A stretch of DNA of 27,193 nucleotides from an uncultured Eubacteriales bacterium (lineage in GTDB: Bacteria; Bacillota; Clostridia; Oscillospirales; CAG-272). The stretch covers positions 1-27,193 of the forward strand of contig CAJLCI010000032.1 in assembly GCA_905205065.1 (NCBI GenBank), in the 5' to 3' direction. The position numbers were made by a program, and so were the translations under genes. Position 1 is the stretch's first letter, and each line of letters begins with the position of its first letter. Shown here in pieces: positions 6,999 to 14,981 of this stretch. Below the pieces are notes generated by a model. The model made no database searches, was not told where the DNA came from, and saw only the letters and a program-made list of their open reading frames with translations.

Positions 6999-8660
6999 TC
7001 AAAACCTGCCGGCAGCCGCCTTTACACGGCTGACAACTCTCTCGATTCCGAGAATCTGCATTACCTCGTACATATCCGGTGAATTGAGTCTTCCTGTCAC
7101 AGCGACGCGGATAAACATACTTACATCGGCAACGCTTCCTTTAAATGCGGACGGATTCTGCCTGTACGCCTTCATATCCGATGCATAACCGTATTTATCC
7201 GCTATAGCTTTTATCCCTGAAAACCATTCGCCTGAATCATTCTCGGCATTATATGAAGCTGCAAAGTCAAGAAGGATATTCTTAATATCCGCAGGATCGA
7301 AGCCGTCCGGAATTTCATCCTCCACTTTAAAAAGCTCGTCATAGAAAAATCCCATATAAGGCTTTACGTCAGTCCATACGGCAATATCCTTGCGAGGCTT
7401 CTTTCCGCCGCGTCCGATTCGGAGTATACGCTTCGCGTACTCCGGATCTCTCTCAAGCAAAACAGCAAAATCTCTTTCGTATCGTCTTGCCCACGCAAGA
7501 ACGCTGTCATAGACCTTTTCCGCACTCATAGCGGCGATAGTATTTTTGCTTACATCCGTCAGTTTATCCATATCCAAAAGACATCCCGACGTACTCATTT
7601 TTTTAATTGAAAACGGAAACTTTTCAAAAGGCTCCGCTGGATTAGCATTTCTCCACTCCTCATAATTTGAGTTCAGAAGCGTCATCACATATTCAGTCAG
7701 CGCCTCCGGAACATATCCGTTCGCGTCATACCACCTCATGTCTACGCCGTGATCGCGCTTTGAAAGCTTCTTTTTTGAGTTTCCCTCCAGTTTCATCAAC
7801 TGCGAAATATGCAGATATTTAGGAAGTCTGAATCCGAGAGCTGAAAAAAGCTGAATATGAAAAGGCAATGATGAAAGCCATTCCTCGCCGCGGACAACAT
7901 GCGTCGTTCTCATCAGATGGTCGTCCACCGCATGCGCGAAATGATATGTCGGAATACCGTCGCTTTTAAGAAGTACATGATCACGGTCGTTCTCGGTGAT
8001 TTCAACCTGTCCCTTGACAAGATCAGAAAATTTCATCTTATGTTCAGGATTGCCGTTTGAGCGGAAGCGCAGAACAAACTTTTCTCCGGCAGACAGCCGT
8101 TCCTCAATTTTTTCAATCGGCGCATCACGCCAAACAGCCCATTTTCCGTAATATCCCGGATCAGCCTTCTCCGCCTCCTGTTCGGCACGAATTGCAGATA
8201 GCTCATCCTCCGTACAGAAGCATGGATATGCGAATCCGCGCTTTACCAAATCCTTAGCAAACACATGATAAATCGGCTTTCTCAAGCTCTGTCTGTACGG
8301 CCCGTAAACGCCGTTATCACCGCCGCCTGCCGTCGCCCCCTCGTCAAAAACGATTCCATAGCTTTCAAGCGTATTTATCAGATTTTCCTCGGCGCCCTCA
8401 ACCTCGCGTTTAGAGTCTGTATCTTCGATCCTCAGCAGAAACACTCCACCGCTCTGATGAGCAAGCCGTTCCGAAACTCTTGTAGGAAACAGCCCTCCGA
8501 AATGAACAAATCCGGTCGGGCTCGGCGCAAATCTGGTCACCTTTGCATCCTCAGGAAGATTTCTCGGAGGATATTTCTCCTCCATATCCTGAACAGTCAT
8601 GACAACATCCGGAAAAAGAATTTCCGCCAGTCTTTCATAATATATATTATTTATATCCAT
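6999..8660 (-). CDS. gltX: glutamyl-tRNA synthetase
   Basis: Class I synthetase charging tRNA-Glu; 553 residues. The HIGH region reads FAPSPTGFVHFGGLFPTR, so HFGG stands where HIGG is usual, followed by LRIEDTD. The KMSKS motif is KKKLSKRDHG. The helical C-terminal anticodon domain is present. The frame is open to 8831, but the start is set at ATG 8660: AAAGGA lies 8 nt before it and family similarity begins there (MDINNIYYERLAE). The gene sits 85 nt after the metallo-beta-lactamase gene and 111 nt before glnS. Local AT-rich sequence in the gltX-glnS gap could hold a promoter but no clear pair of elements was found. Confidence 0.95.
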   Translation of the reverse strand: MDINNIYYERLAEILFPDVVMTVQDMEEKYPPRNLPEDAKVTRFAPSPTGFVHFGGLFPTRVSERLAHQSGGVFLLRIEDTDSKREVEGAEENLINTLESYGIVFDEGATAGGGDNGVYGPYRQSLRKPIYHVFAKDLVKRGFAYPCFCTEDELSAIRAEQEAEKADPGYYGKWAVWRDAPIEKIEERLSAGEKFVLRFRSNGNPEHKMKFSDLVKGQVEITENDRDHVLLKSDGIPTYHFAHAVDDHLMRTTHVVRGEEWLSSLPFHIQLFSALGFRLPKYLHISQLMKLEGNSKKKLSKRDHGVDMRWYDANGYVPEALTEYVMTLLNSNYEEWRNANPAEPFEKFPFSIKKMSTSGCLLDMDKLTDVSKNTIAAMSAEKVYDSVLAWARRYERDFAVLLERDPEYAKRILRIGRGGKKPRKDIAVWTDVKPYMGFFYDELFKVEDEIPDGFDPADIKNILLDFAASYNAENDSGEWFSGIKAIADKYGYASDMKAYRQNPSAFKGSVADVSMFIRVAVTGRLNSPDMYEVMQILGIERVVSRVKAAAGRF

Positions 8661-8745
8661 AACGCAATTCCTTTCAAAAGGTAAAGTCTGACTGACCTGC
8701 ACCGAACTAAAACAGACGGTTAATTCAGGCATATAAGACAGCCGA

Positions 8746-9366
8746 CTAATTAAGATAAAGATTTGCCCCGCGTTCACGGTCAAGATTTGTTGAAGGACCA
8801 TGTCCGGGATACACTCTGCGATCACCCTCAAGCTCCGAAAGAGCTTTAAGCGAGCCGAGCAGCGTCATAAAATCTCCCCCCGGAAGATCATATCTGCCTA
8901 TGCTGCCGCGAAACAGCGTGTCTCCGCTTATAATATCGGAACCGCAGAGAAAACAAACCGATCCAGGCGTATGACCCGGCGTATGCATAACTTTTACCGT
9001 CTCTCCCGCAATTTCAAGCTCATCCCCGTCTCTTATCAGGCGATCAGCCGGATTTATCTTCAAGTTTTCAGATGAAAAGACCGACATGCAGTTAAGATCG
9101 TTGTCGGTCAGAAAATCACTGTCGGCCTCATGAACAAAAACCGGCGCTCCGGTCTCCGCTCTGACTTCTTCAAGCGCCATAATATGATCAAAGTGGGCAT
9201 GAGTCAAAAGTATATGCGTACATTTCAGATTCTTTTCTTCAAGCTTCGCAATGATTTTGCCGGCCTCGGCTCCGGGATCCACAACAGCGCATTCACCGGA
9301 ATCGCCGCCGATAAGAAAATAACAGTTGGTCCCCATTGAGCCTACAATAAATTTCTGTATCTTCAA
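8746..9366 (-). CDS. metallo-beta-lactamase-fold hydrolase, glyoxalase II-like
   Basis: A 206-residue single-domain MBL-fold protein. It shows the zinc ligands THAHFDHI (about residues 55-62), GHTPGSVCF with the next histidine (near 130), GDTLFRGSIGR with the bridging Asp (about 148-158), and a C-terminal PGHG (near 193). This pattern is typical of the small YcbL/glyoxalase II-like thioesterases; the true substrate cannot be read. The start codon is TTG at 9366-9364, 8 nt after AAGGAG. It is the first gene of a minus-strand run with gltX, glnS and asd; no metabolic link to them is evident. Confidence 0.88.
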   Translation of the reverse strand: MKIQKFIVGSMGTNCYFLIGGDSGECAVVDPGAEAGKIIAKLEEKNLKCTHILLTHAHFDHIMALEEVRAETGAPVFVHEADSDFLTDNDLNCMSVFSSENLKINPADRLIRDGDELEIAGETVKVMHTPGHTPGSVCFLCGSDIISGDTLFRGSIGRYDLPGGDFMTLLGSLKALSELEGDRRVYPGHGPSTNLDRERGANLYLN

Positions 9367-9443
9367 AAACGCTCCTTACCCTCTGTAAGCAACAGCTGAC
9401 AGAGCACTATATCCTGAGTAATGTTAAAAATAGCTGCAGTTGA

Positions 9444-9473
9444 ATGACGGGGTCAAGCCCCTTATTGAATAAA
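9444..9473. repeat. small palindromic repeat, copy 1 of 2
   Basis: The motif GACGGGGTCAAGCCCCTTA followed by TTGAATAAA lies between the divergent MBL and transglutaminase-like genes. It forms a short GGGG/CCCC hairpin. A close copy lies in opposite orientation at 21692-21715 (GACGGGGCAAGCCCCTTA then TGAAATAAA on its minus strand). Shared flanks beyond the hairpin argue for a dispersed element rather than chance. Confidence 0.6.
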
Positions 9474-9523
9474 TAGTATATCATAAAAATCTCCGAATGT
9501 CTATACAATATTTTTGATTTCTA

Positions 9524-9552
9524 TTGCAATTACTAAAAAAAAATGGTATAAT
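9524..9552 (+). promoter_or_regulatory. promoter of the transglutaminase-like gene
   Basis: TTGCAA (9524-9529), a 17-nt spacer rich in A, and TATAAT (9547-9552): a near-consensus SigmaA promoter. Transcription would start near 9559, giving a leader of about 37 nt before ATG 9596. Confidence 0.85.
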
Positions 9553-9595
9553 CAAAAAAATGATACATGAGGATTTATCGGAAGAAAGGTCTTTT

Positions 9596-10849
9596 ATGCA
9601 CATTTTTCAGAAAATAATTAAAAGCTTCAGAAAGCTTCGCACCGGGATTGAAAACAGACCGCTTTTGACGCGTATTATTTCACTCTTTATCGTGACTGTC
9701 ATTTTTATCCTCGGTATTAAAGCATTTGTCGAAGCAGGAGCTCTCATAGAAAATTCAGGCTCTGAAAGCAAATCAGGCGCATATGATGTGGATCTTCTCT
9801 ATTATAATACCCTCTCTCTAAAGCAAAAGAATCTGTACGCTGCAATCGCAGACGCGGCCGCTGTCTGCGCAGAATACTCCGACAGTCTTCCTTACTCATA
9901 CGAAAGAGATGACATCGAGCTCGTAAACAGATTTCTCAAGGCTGAAAATCCCGGCTTGTTCTATGTTGACTTCGACGGTATCCAGATCAAGGTTTCATCT
10001 CACCGAAGCATGGTTAAAATGGCATACTTTGCATCGCCGGATAAAATCGACGTCATGAAGACCGAGCTTGACGAAAAGACAAAGGAAATAACGGACGGGA
10101 TGAAAACCACCGGACAATTTTCCGAAGATATTGAAAAAGAGCTTTTCCTGCACGACGCACTTATAGGTGCATGCAGAATAAAACAGGACACAGGTGAAAA
10201 AGCCGGGCTTTTCGGAACCGCATACGGGGCGCTGGTACTCGGAGAAGCGTACAGCGATGGTTATGCTCAGGCATTTCAGCTTCTTTTGTCAGAAAGCGGA
10301 ATATACAGTGCCCTTGTCAGCGGAAAAACAGTTCCGGAATCATCTGAGGATGAATCATGGCCGATTTACTGGAATCTTGTTCATGCAGACGGCTCGTATT
10401 ATTATACTAACGTATTCCGCGACGATCCGGAAATTCAGGACGATCCTTCGTTTGCATTTCATACTTACTTTAACCTTGATTATGAAGAAATCTCCGAAAG
10501 CCATACTCCGACGGACGGCACGCTAATTCCTCTCTCAGACAACGAGTTCAATTACTATAAAGAGGCCGGACTGACAGCAGACAGCGGTGAAAAGCTTACT
10601 GCGCTGTTTGAAAAACTGATAGAGGATGCTGTTTCGCGCGAAACACGGTACGGAGAATTATATACGGAATTTTCTCCGCTGTCAGACACGGTATACAATT
10701 CAATGCTGTCAGCTATCCGCTCAGTTAATAGCAGGATGGCGGAATCCGGTGCGGAAAGCGGCAAAAAAATTATCGAGGTTGCTGATATAACCAAAATTTC
10801 AGCATTTTCGGACGCTGTTCTGTTCAAGCTCTATTTCGCGGAAAATTAA
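9596..10849 (+). CDS. membrane-anchored transglutaminase-fold protein lacking the catalytic triad
   Basis: 417 residues: short basic N-terminus, one membrane helix (about 22-48, IISLFIVTVIFILGIKAF), then an extracytoplasmic region. Residues 185-300 follow the bacterial transglutaminase-like pattern: LHDALIGACRI, AYGALVLGEAYSDGYAQAF, LLLSESGIYSALVSG, then WNLVHADGSYYYTN and RDDP, and FNLDYEEIS. In active relatives these read AVCxGYA, GHAWN and YxVDxTWDDP. Here the Cys is Ser220, the His position is Ile257 and the Asp is Asn272, so all three catalytic residues appear replaced. I infer a non-enzymatic, perhaps binding or structural role outside the membrane. Start ATG 9596 follows GAAAGG by 6 nt; the longer open frame from 9524 overlaps the promoter. 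Flanks: divergent MBL gene and hom downstream; no obvious partner. Confidence 0.8.
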   Translation: MHIFQKIIKSFRKLRTGIENRPLLTRIISLFIVTVIFILGIKAFVEAGALIENSGSESKSGAYDVDLLYYNTLSLKQKNLYAAIADAAAVCAEYSDSLPYSYERDDIELVNRFLKAENPGLFYVDFDGIQIKVSSHRSMVKMAYFASPDKIDVMKTELDEKTKEITDGMKTTGQFSEDIEKELFLHDALIGACRIKQDTGEKAGLFGTAYGALVLGEAYSDGYAQAFQLLLSESGIYSALVSGKTVPESSEDESWPIYWNLVHADGSYYYTNVFRDDPEIQDDPSFAFHTYFNLDYEEISESHTPTDGTLIPLSDNEFNYYKEAGLTADSGEKLTALFEKLIEDAVSRETRYGELYTEFSPLSDTVYNSMLSAIRSVNSRMAESGAESGKKIIEVADITKISAFSDAVLFKLYFAEN

Positions 10850-10892
10850 TCTGCATCCGAGACGGTAAAATAACTGTTATCCGTAACTTTTC

Positions 10893-10948
10893 CGAAAATC
10901 CAAAAATTCGAAAATTCGAAAACTTGAAAACTTGAAAACTTGAAAATC
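10893..10948. repeat. 8-nt tandem array upstream of hom
   Basis: About seven degenerate octamers (CGAAAATT, CGAAAACT, then three TGAAAACT-type units) directly after the transglutaminase-like gene and about 110 nt before hom. The last copies are the most alike. It is short but clearly periodic. A TTGAAA and a GATAAT lie 15 nt apart at its end and could form a weak promoter for hom; no better promoter was found. Confidence 0.8.
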
Positions 10949-11060
10949 AGTATTAAACGCGATAATAGTAATTCAGTATTGAATAAAAACTCTTCATTCA
11001 GATATTTCTGTACAGACATTTTAGAACAGATATTTTCAAAAAAGAAAGGACATTTTTAAG

Positions 11061-12140
11061 ATGGTTAATGTAGCAATTCTCGGTTACGGCACAGTAGGAA
11101 ACGGCACAGCTCAGGTTCTTACCGGTAACCTTGAAAATCTTGAAAAAAGACTCGGTCAAAGAATAAACATAAAATATATACTTGATCTGCGTGAGTTTCC
11201 AGACGATCCGCTCGGAGACCGCGTTATTCATGATTTTAAAATAATTGAAAATGATCCCGATGTTTCAATAGTGGCAGAAATGCTCGGAGGCGCTCATCCG
11301 GCATATGATTTTTCAGCCGCGGCTCTACGTGCAGGAAAAAGCGTAGTAACATCAAATAAAGAGGTAGTGGAAAAATTCGGAGATGAGCTTCTCAGACTCG
11401 CCGAGGAAAATCATGTCAGATACCGCTTTGAAGCAAGCGTAGGAGGCGGTATTCCTGTAATATCCCCACTTATGCACTCCATCGTAACTTCAAATAAAGT
11501 AACTGAAATTAACGCTATTCTGAACGGAACAACAAATTATATTCTCTCTCGTATGGGCAAGGAAAATATTGATTATGAAACCGCCCTTAAGGACGCACAG
11601 AAACTGGGCTATGCGGAAGCAAATCCGAGCGCGGATGTGGACGGCTTTGACTCCTGCAGAAAAATCTGCATTCTTGCCGCTATCGCATTCGGAAAGCTTA
11701 TCCCTATGGAAAAGGTTAAAACCCGTGGAATACGCGATATAACGCCGGAGCATATAAAAAACGCAGAAAGAAACGGTTCCCGCATACGTCTTATCGGGCG
11801 CGCTGTTTTGCTCGACAGCGGAAAAATTCATCTTGAAGTCGCGCCGTATGCAGTAAAAAATGAAAACCCGCTTTCGGGAGTGGACGATGTTTTCAACGCT
11901 ATTCTTATTCACGGAAATTATTCCGATGATATTATGCTTTACGGCAAAGGCGCAGGAAAGTTCCCTACTGCAAGCGCCGTTGTCTCGGATATTGCTGATA
12001 TCATAGCGCGCGGCAACAGTTTTGCACCGGATGAAGCACTTAACTTTAGCCGGGCACCGGAAGCGTATGAAGAAAAACTCCCCGAGAAGCTTATAAAGGA
12101 AACCGCCGCTGTTCTCGGCAACCCTGTTTTCGAAAGCTGA
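11061..12140 (+). CDS. hom: homoserine dehydrogenase, short form without ACT domain
   Basis: NAD(P)H-dependent reduction of aspartate semialdehyde to homoserine, the first committed step to threonine and methionine. The 359-residue product has the Rossmann motif VAILGYGTVGNGTAQVL at residues 3-19, the substrate domain ILNGTTNYILSRM, and the family signature GYAEANPSADVDGFDSCRK with the catalytic Lys later (ARL region not separately identified). It ends at about the point where the Bacillus enzyme (433 residues) continues into a C-terminal ACT domain; none is present. ACT domains mediate threonine feedback, so this form may be less feedback-sensitive (inference). AAAGGA lies about 10 nt before ATG 11061. 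It is a single-gene unit with a strong terminator behind; asd is encoded in another operon. Confidence 0.95.
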   Translation: MVNVAILGYGTVGNGTAQVLTGNLENLEKRLGQRINIKYILDLREFPDDPLGDRVIHDFKIIENDPDVSIVAEMLGGAHPAYDFSAAALRAGKSVVTSNKEVVEKFGDELLRLAEENHVRYRFEASVGGGIPVISPLMHSIVTSNKVTEINAILNGTTNYILSRMGKENIDYETALKDAQKLGYAEANPSADVDGFDSCRKICILAAIAFGKLIPMEKVKTRGIRDITPEHIKNAERNGSRIRLIGRAVLLDSGKIHLEVAPYAVKNENPLSGVDDVFNAILIHGNYSDDIMLYGKGAGKFPTASAVVSDIADIIARGNSFAPDEALNFSRAPEAYEEKLPEKLIKETAAVLGNPVFES

Positions 12141-12171
12141 AACTGACTGAATAGGAAATAAAAAATAAAAA

Positions 12172-12255
12172 GAGCCTGCAAAGGGTCGGGACTTCAAAGC
12201 CAAAGCATATCGCTTTTGAAGTTGAAGTTCTCCGTCTTCGCGGGCTCAATTTTTT
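12172..12255 (+). terminator. long structured terminator after hom
   Basis: GAGCCTGC (12172-12179) pairs with GCGGGCTC (12240-12247) with one G-U, followed by AATTTTTT. Inside, GGGACTTCAA pairs with TTGAAGTTCTCC with a bulge, and a small AAGC/GCTT hairpin caps it, so the whole 76-nt region folds as one imperfect hairpin. It is longer than a typical terminator. Confidence 0.85.
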
Positions 12256-12312
12256 CGTAAGTCATATTTTTTACCAACGGAACGATTTTATGTCATGGCT
12301 GTGACTTTTTGT

Positions 12313-12497
12313 AATCGGTCATGACTTTGCACCGATAATTAATACTTTTAGCCAGTGGTATGGCTGATCGTCGGCAGCCATGGCTTTCCACCAGCAATTA
12401 CGACTCCTCGCCCTCGCCGGTGACTTTGGACTTTAGCAGTCAATTGCAGATTTTTAAAATCGGTCACAGCTTTGCGCCGGAGATTATAGCTCTTGCC
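12313..12497. repeat. three degenerate copies of a 41-nt direct repeat
   Basis: Copies at about 12313-12353, 12369-12412 and 12458-12497 share the core AATCGGTCANNRCTTTGC-CCG, then an ATTA-containing stretch and a terminal GCC. The first and third match best. The third overlaps the last 14 nt of the Nudix gene. Between the copies are further degenerate pieces (GGTGACTTTGGAC). The gap 12256-12483 otherwise holds nothing recognisable. Confidence 0.6.
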
Positions 12498-13077
12498 GGA
12501 AGTCAAGGCTGTTTTTCTGCTCTGAATTCAGCCCGCTCCAAACCCGCATTACAGCCGCCTGAGTTTTACCGTCAGGAACCTCCCCGTTCATAATCATAGA
12601 CACAAGCTCTTCAAGTGGCATAAGCCCGACATTCAGAAACTCGTCGTCATCAAGACTGCGCTCGCCGTAATGAAGAGATTTTGCCAAATACATATGTATA
12701 ACCTCATCGGAATACGCGCAGCTTGGATAAAAAGGCCCAAGATATTCATATTCGTCAGCCGTTATGCCCGTCTCTTCAAGCAGTTCACGCTTGGCAGCAT
12801 GAAGAGGATTCTCTCCTTTTTCGTCAAGCTTTCCGGCAGGAATCTCTGTTACAACACGTCCAACCGGATACCGGTACTGTTGTTCGACCACAATGTTTCC
12901 TTTACCGTCAAGAGCTACAACGCAGACGGCTCCGACGTGTTTTATATATTCGCGCCCTGACTCGATGCCGTTCGGAAGCATAACTGTATCCTTGTATACA
13001 TGAAGAAGATGTCCGTCATACACGCTCTCCGACGACAGAGTTTTTTCATTCAAATCGGTATCTCTGAAAAGCCCCAT
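12484..13077 (-). CDS. Nudix hydrolase, ADP-ribose pyrophosphatase-like
   Basis: 197 residues. The Nudix box reads PAGKLDEKGENPLHAAKREL followed by LEETGITADE, near residues 80-110; the catalytic REXXEE core is intact, while the loop between G and the first E is one residue longer than the textbook G-x5-E. The IPAGK motif before the box and the downstream YSDEVIHMYLA fit the ADP-ribose pyrophosphatase (NudF-like) group, which splits ADP-ribose to AMP and ribose 5-phosphate. No signal peptide. Start ATG 13077 by homology (MGLFRDTDLNEKTL). Upstream, AAGG-AT-ATGGGTAC resembles the split ribosome binding site seen before other genes here; its ATG is out of frame and opens 14 codons. The last codons overlap a 41-nt repeat copy. 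It lies downstream of rnhA on the same strand, 149 nt away. Confidence 0.9.
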   Translation of the reverse strand: MGLFRDTDLNEKTLSSESVYDGHLLHVYKDTVMLPNGIESGREYIKHVGAVCVVALDGKGNIVVEQQYRYPVGRVVTEIPAGKLDEKGENPLHAAKRELLEETGITADEYEYLGPFYPSCAYSDEVIHMYLAKSLHYGERSLDDDEFLNVGLMPLEELVSMIMNGEVPDGKTQAAVMRVWSGLNSEQKNSLDFRQEL

Positions 13078-13163
13078 AAAGCTTTAGTACCCATATCCTT
13101 GAAAGCAAGGAATTCCTTTCTCTCGATTCTATTGATTCTATATTTCAATTCTTATCTTGTATT

Positions 13164-13192
13164 ATTATATCAGATTTTTAAAATCAATATAA
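13164..13192 (-). promoter_or_regulatory. candidate promoter of the Nudix gene
   Basis: TATAAT (13169-13164) on the minus strand, with a weak -35 TTATAT 17 nt upstream (13192-13187). It lies in the AT-rich gap between rnhA and the Nudix gene, about 85 nt before the start codon. Confidence 0.5.
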
Positions 13193-13226
13193 AAATACGT
13201 ATTAAATACAATTTTTTAATCCGATT

Positions 13227-13676
13227 TTAATTCTCTTTTTTCTGATATCTCTCAGCCTCAGCCACGGCAAGCCTGTCACAGCGTTCGTTATAGCTATGTC
13301 CGGCATGTCCCTTTACCCAAATAAAAGTAACTTTATGTATTTCCAAAAGTTCAAGCAGCTTCTGCCACAAGTCCTTATTCAACGCCGGTTTTTTGTCGGC
13401 TTTCACCCATCCGCGCGACTTCCATGAACGTGCCCATCCCAAATTAACGGCATCAACAAGATATTTGGAATCCGAGTACAAAGTAACCTCACATGGTTCT
13501 TTAAGAGCACCGAGACCGGAAATTGCTCCGATAAGCTCCATACGGTTATTCGTAGTTGCCGCTTCACCTCCCGACAACTCCTTCTCCGCACCGCCGTACA
13601 CAATAACCGCGCTCCATCCACCGGGACCGGGGTTTCCTTTACAGGCTCCGTCTGTATATATTTCCACGTGTTTCAT
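13227..13676 (-). CDS. rnhA: ribonuclease HI
   Basis: Cytosolic endonuclease that cuts the RNA strand of RNA-DNA hybrids. The 149-residue product is the usual RNase HI length. The four carboxylates are in YTDGACKGNPGPGGW (Asp8), MELIGA (Glu47), YSDSKYLVDA (Asp69) and NERCDRLA (Asp133), with the histidine in KGHAGHSYNE. The basic protrusion (GWARSWKSRGWVKADKKP) is present, as in the Escherichia coli type. GAGG lies 10 nt before ATG 13676. It sits alone between the 16-nt array upstream and the Nudix gene downstream. Confidence 0.96.
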   Translation of the reverse strand: MKHVEIYTDGACKGNPGPGGWSAVIVYGGAEKELSGGEAATTNNRMELIGAISGLGALKEPCEVTLYSDSKYLVDAVNLGWARSWKSRGWVKADKKPALNKDLWQKLLELLEIHKVTFIWVKGHAGHSYNERCDRLAVAEAERYQKKEN

Positions 13677-13827
13677 ACATTTTCTTCCTCACTCCCGATA
13701 AGCTAATTTTAAACAAATCTGTTTTAAGTATTGAAAAAATTCAATAAGAGAAAAGTCCCGTCATAAGGTGTTACCGCGACGGAAACCCCGCCGACGGAAA
13801 AAATTGGCGGAAACCGTTACCTACAAA
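13677..13827. other. spacer before rnhA with CCGCC/GGCGG repeat pairs
   Basis: Between the 16-nt array and rnhA. It contains CCGCCGACGG near 13789 and GGCGG near 13806, which can pair, and several copies of a GACGGAAA motif. No ORF with a start and ribosome binding site is present. A promoter for rnhA is expected here but no convincing pair of elements was found. Confidence 0.4.
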
Positions 13828-14097
13828 GCCGAATGTCTTTACAGCTAAATATCTTTGCAGCCAAATGTCTTTGCAGCCAAATGCCTTTGCAGCCGAATAT
13901 CTTTACAGCCAGACGCCTTTACACGCGAACGTCAGTAACGAAAAAGCCCTTACACATAAATGTCTTTGAACGCAAACGCTATTTCATGTGAATATCTCTA
14001 AATGCGAACGCCATTACATATGAATGTCTCTAAACGCAAACGTCCTCATACATGAATGACTTTGCAGTCAAACATCTTTACAGTCAAACGTCTTATA
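13828..14097 (+). repeat. 16-nt tandem array, locus C
   Basis: About 17 degenerate 15-17 nt units. The best part, at the left, has GCCGAATGTCTTTACA, GCTAAATATCTTTGCA, GCCAAATGTCTTTGCA and GCCAAATGCCTTTGCA in direct succession. Units in the middle are strongly diverged, and the last two (GTCAAACATCTTTACA, GTCAAACGTCTTATA) are close to the units of loci B and A when those are read on the minus strand. The array lies downstream of the GNAT gene and upstream of rnhA. The strand given is the one reading CGAATGTCTTTACA, which has few stops. Confidence 0.9.
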
Positions 14098-14119
14098 AAC
14101 GGCGGCGTTCTCTTTTTAG

Positions 14120-14704
14120 TTATAAATCCTCAACAAAATGATTATCGTACATATTCCAATACTTTTTATATACAAAATCATCGCTTTCATTAAAATTGAG
14201 CTGATACATTCTGAAAAGAACAGGAAAATCTTTAGGCTGCCACTGTTCCTCGTATGTATAGCAATATTTCATACCACAGGCTTTCATAACATTTCCGCTT
14301 CTCGGATTATTTATGTCGTGTGTTGCAGTAATATACGGCAGCCCGTCTTTTCTAACTTGCTCGACAACAGCTTTACCTGCTTCTGTGGCAATTCCCATAT
14401 GCCAGAATTCCTTTCGCAGGCCATATCCGAAGTCGTGGTGATCCTCCATGTCCACCTTAATATAACCAATAGGAAAATTATCCCCTTTAAGACAGATTGC
14501 ATAAGCGTATGCCTGAGCCTGTGCATATTTTGAAGCAAACCTCTCCTCGTAAAATATTTTGCTTTCCTCAAAATTCTTAACAGGATACCAAGGAAGAAAT
14601 TTGTTAACCTCTTTATCTTTAAGAATTAAGAAGAGCGCCTCTGTATCGTTCTCGGCGAACTTTCTCAAAATCAAACGTTCAGTTTCAAGCAGAGGTGTAT
14701 TCAT
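14120..14704 (-). CDS. GNAT acetyltransferase, RimJ/RimL-like
   Basis: 194 residues. It opens with LLETERLILRKFAENDTEALFLI, the typical N-terminus of the RimJ/RimL group that acetylates protein N-termini or small molecules. The acetyl-CoA region is FGYGLRKEFWHMGIATEAGKAV (about residues 95-116), with the later NPRSGNVMKACGMKY typical of the family's beta6-alpha4 part. No membrane or secretion signal. ATG 14704 is used because GAAAGG lies 9 nt before it; the frame is open to 14740. Base composition is more AT-rich than the housekeeping genes. The substrate cannot be predicted. It has its own promoter and is followed by array C. Confidence 0.88.
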   Translation of the reverse strand: MNTPLLETERLILRKFAENDTEALFLILKDKEVNKFLPWYPVKNFEESKIFYEERFASKYAQAQAYAYAICLKGDNFPIGYIKVDMEDHHDFGYGLRKEFWHMGIATEAGKAVVEQVRKDGLPYITATHDINNPRSGNVMKACGMKYCYTYEEQWQPKDFPVLFRMYQLNFNESDDFVYKKYWNMYDNHFVEDL

Positions 14705-14771
14705 AATGCTTTTCCTTTCGAAAAATTTATCATAATTCAAATGATAATTTCTTCTGAAGTATGTATTATTT

Positions 14772-14800
14772 ATAATAGCACAAACAGCTCAAAAATGCAA
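14772..14800 (-). promoter_or_regulatory. promoter of the GNAT gene
   Basis: On the minus strand TTGCAT (14800-14795), 17-nt spacer, TATTAT (14777-14772). It gives a leader of about 60 nt before ATG 14704 and is divergent from the nitroreductase promoter. Confidence 0.7.
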
Positions 14801-14903
14801 CTCTCCGCACCGCATTGCTTTTGAAAATCATTGCTCCTGAAAAGTTAATCAAAAAGATTTACTTATTTGTGTTTGATTTTTTATTCTAATTTCTTTTTCT
14901 ATG

Positions 14904-14931
14904 TTGATAAATTAAAAAGATAGTATATAAT
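14904..14931 (+). promoter_or_regulatory. promoter of the nitroreductase gene
   Basis: TTGATA (14904-14909), 16-nt spacer, TATAAT (14926-14931). Transcription would start near 14938, 44 nt before ATG 14982. Confidence 0.75.
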
Positions 14932-14981
14932 ATATATAACAGTTTCAATACATAAACAAGCTAAAGAAAAGAGGTATAAAA

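Noticed and set aside
9524..9595. Extra 24 N-terminal residues on the transglutaminase-like protein
   Set aside because: That stretch overlaps the -35 and -10 elements; GAAAGG at 6 nt supports ATG 9596.
10850..11060. T-box or amino-acid riboswitch before hom
   Set aside because: No T-box sequence, specifier hairpin or known aptamer pattern was found; only the 8-nt array and AT-rich sequence.
11490..12203. 237-codon minus-strand frame over hom
   Set aside because: Shadow of hom with Cys/Phe/Arg-rich composition and no family resemblance.
13747..13983. Plus-strand coding frame through array C
   Set aside because: Open for many codons only because the 16-nt unit has no stop; no start codon with a ribosome binding site and no promoter seen.
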